This document shows, piece by piece, positions 62,779-64,000 of a DNA stretch of 64,000 bases. A program made the translations under genes and the position numbers. Where the stretch lies: positions 61,961 through 125,960 of the forward strand of contig DASQDI010000024.1 in assembly GCA_035634255.1 (NCBI GenBank). Direction: 5' to 3'. The notes under the pieces were generated by a model. It saw only the letters and a program-made list of their open reading frames with translations. It was not told where the DNA came from and did not search any database. Source of the stretch: DATLMR01 sp035634255. Its GTDB lineage: Bacteria; Acidobacteriota; Blastocatellia; UBA7656. How positions within the stretch are numbered: the first letter of the stretch is position 1; each line of letters begins with the position of its first letter.

Positions 62779-63209
62779 AGCTAATATTCTCGGCTAATCA
62801 AAGGAGCCTATAAGTTGGAGGTAATGGTGCGGGAGCTTCCTTGTTCACGTGCGATTTTACACCGCGAAGAGGGAGTGTCAATTCTTTTTTTGGACGGGCG
62901 GCACCCGCGCCGGGGCTTCCGACCTGAAACCGGGCAATCGGGGCTTATGAATTCAGATGAAGAGGGCATGCGGTCGTGTAATTTTTTCACTCTCAGTAAG
63001 AAACTAATACAGGTGAGTCCCGGCGCGCGATCCGCGGCGGTAAATTAACGCCTTTGTATTCAGGAGTTAATCTCCGGAACGATTTCTCGAATCTTGGCAC
63101 GGTTCTCGCACTTGATTCAACCGCGAGAATGACGCGGGCATGCAGGGTGCTTTAAATGCCCTCTGATACTTGCCTCACCCGATCTTATTGATAAATCAGG
63201 AGGGAGTAA
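62779..63209. other. 431-bp divergent intergenic region
   Basis: Holds the diguanylate cyclase promoter at 62854-62881 and an inverted repeat TTCTCGC/GCGAGAA (63103-63129). A 75-codon plus-strand frame (from 62824) has a ribosome-site-like GGAGG but no family and lies antisense to that promoter; it is not called. Confidence 0.5.
62854..62881 (-). promoter_or_regulatory. sigma70 promoter for the diguanylate cyclase gene
   Basis: On the minus strand TTGACA (62876-62881), 16-base spacer, TAAAAT (62854-62859). The start site would be about 70 bases before the TTG start codon at 62778. Confidence 0.65.
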
Positions 63210-63959
63210 ATGAAGTATAAACTGGCTACCATCATTGCCGTTATGGCATTCACCGTAGTATTTGAGACCGGCTGCGCGACCAAGAAATACGTGCGCAACA
63301 GAGTGGCGGAGCGGGTCGAGCCTTTAGAGAACCGCACTTCCGAACTGGAAGAAACGTCTCGCCGGAACACCCAGTCGATAGGCGAGCTGAGGAGCGGGAT
63401 CGACGAGGTGAGCGGGCGTGTCGACCGCGCCCAATCTACCGCCGATAGGGCCGCGGCGTCCGCCGAACAGGCCAGCACGCGCGTGGCCGGGATTGAGCGC
63501 AACATCGACGACCTCCGCGCCAACCTCGACAAGTACACCCTGGAGACCACGTCAATCGTATTCTTCAGGCCCGGAAGCGCGAGGCTGACCCCGGAAGGCA
63601 TGGCGCAGCTCGACACGTTCGCCTCGCAGTTCGGCAACCGGAGCGGGTTCATCTTCGAGATAATCGGCTACGGGGACACGGCCCGCGCGACGCGCCAGAA
63701 TCAGAACCTTGCCCAGATGCGGGCGGAAGCGGTCCAGAGGTATCTCGCCGACAAGAATAACATCCCCGTCATGAGGATGTACGCCGTGGGCTTCGGGGCC
63801 GCGCGGCCTTTGACCACGCAGAACGTCTCGGCGGATTCGGGCGCGACCACCGACCGCGCGCTCAACAGGCGCGTGGAGATCCGAGTCCTGACCAACAACG
63901 CCGTCCCCGGAGGCGCGACTCGCTCTACGACCACGACCACGACAGGGACGAGCCAGTAG
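63210..63959 (+). CDS. OmpA-family outer-membrane or periplasmic protein
   Basis: A 249-residue protein with a signal peptide whose end (VVFETGC) looks like a weak lipobox, Cys at 22. A coiled-coil region (about 30-105) with Arg/Glu heptads (SELEETSRRNTQSIGELRSG) precedes an OmpA domain (about 113-230). The peptidoglycan-binding core is GYGDTARATRQNQNLAQMRAEAVQRYL, and NRRVEIRV is the usual ending. A Thr-rich tail (TTTTTTGTSQ) follows. The coiled coil may span the periplasm, tying the outer membrane to the cell wall. Good SD AGGAGGGAG directly upstream. Confidence 0.9.
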   Translation: MKYKLATIIAVMAFTVVFETGCATKKYVRNRVAERVEPLENRTSELEETSRRNTQSIGELRSGIDEVSGRVDRAQSTADRAAASAEQASTRVAGIERNIDDLRANLDKYTLETTSIVFFRPGSARLTPEGMAQLDTFASQFGNRSGFIFEIIGYGDTARATRQNQNLAQMRAEAVQRYLADKNNIPVMRMYAVGFGAARPLTTQNVSADSGATTDRALNRRVEIRVLTNNAVPGGATRSTTTTTTGTSQ

Positions 63960-64000
63960 TCAGATCATTCGTAGCACCATTGAGCGGGAGGCGAACGGCT

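Noticed and set aside
62824..63048. 75-codon plus-strand frame with GGAGG before its ATG
   Set aside because: It lies over the strong minus-strand promoter of the diguanylate cyclase and has no recognisable product.
1..64000. tRNA, rRNA and CRISPR arrays
   Set aside because: Intergenic gaps were read for cloverleaf-like stems, rRNA-like runs and regularly spaced direct repeats; none were found. The heptamer loci are not spaced like CRISPR repeats.

Overview
The window is 64 kb of mostly GC-rich, densely coding bacterial chromosome. The organism is Gram-negative: it has an OmpA-family protein, the peptidoglycan-recycling ligase Mpl with its diaminopimelate-type substrate, and many secreted proteins. 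A PknB-type kinase fused to a membrane region, a UPF0182 protein, several ArnT/GT87-like membrane glycosyltransferases, large secreted subtilases and a LarC protein together suggest an acidobacterium of the Blastocatellia type. That assignment is inference from family distribution, not a database result. I found no rRNA, tRNA or CRISPR array.

Layout. 0-4.3 kb: the end of a PDZ protein, then an ArnT-like glycosyltransferase coupled to a YbhN/UPF0104 flippase-like protein, and a small secreted protein. 4.3-11.4 kb (minus strand): a single-domain response regulator, then a six-gene surface-glycan cluster (epimerase, DegT aminotransferase, GT2, methyltransferase, GT87-like transferase, and a protein with an M15 D,D-peptidase-like zinc signature). 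11.5-18.5 kb: secreted proteins, including two unrelated-looking subtilases, one ending in two nearly duplicated lectin-like modules. 18.6-26.4 kb (minus): a helical secreted protein overlapping a TPR protein, a Ser/Thr kinase joined to a polytopic membrane domain, an NPP-type phosphodiesterase and a beta-lactamase-fold hydrolase. 26.6-36.3 kb: MFS transporter, lipoprotein, alpha/beta hydrolase, UPF0182 protein, receiver protein, small membrane protein, an AT-richer orphan DNA methyltransferase, and a STAS protein. 36.4-48.1 kb: HU, alcohol dehydrogenase, a secreted Asp-box protein, Mpl, a DUF1232 protein, RuvB, an SbcD/Mre11-like nuclease with an unknown partner, and a membrane-anchored SDR.

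48.2-51.5 kb is an AT-richer accessory patch: a 5'-truncated AAA ATPase, an FG-GAP repeat protein and an IS200/IS605 element with recognisable end hairpins. 51.6-64 kb returns to core genes: a sirtuin-larC-folE-metG operon divergent from argS, DAHP synthase, another membrane glycosyltransferase, a DICT-GAF-GGDEF diguanylate cyclase with an intact I-site, and an OmpA-family protein.

Points most worth a second look: the kinase-membrane fusion, the M15-like protein inside the glycan operon with altered active-site residues, an epimerase lacking the usual catalytic Tyr, paired heptamer-repeat loci (one forming the last codons of the kinase), a C-terminal module shared by two secreted proteins, the methyltransferase with a degenerate nuclease-like tail, and a 16-bp inverted repeat in the argS/sirtuin divergent promoter region. 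Where start codons were uncertain I moved them using Shine-Dalgarno (SD) sequences, promoters and neighbour overlaps, and say so in each entry.
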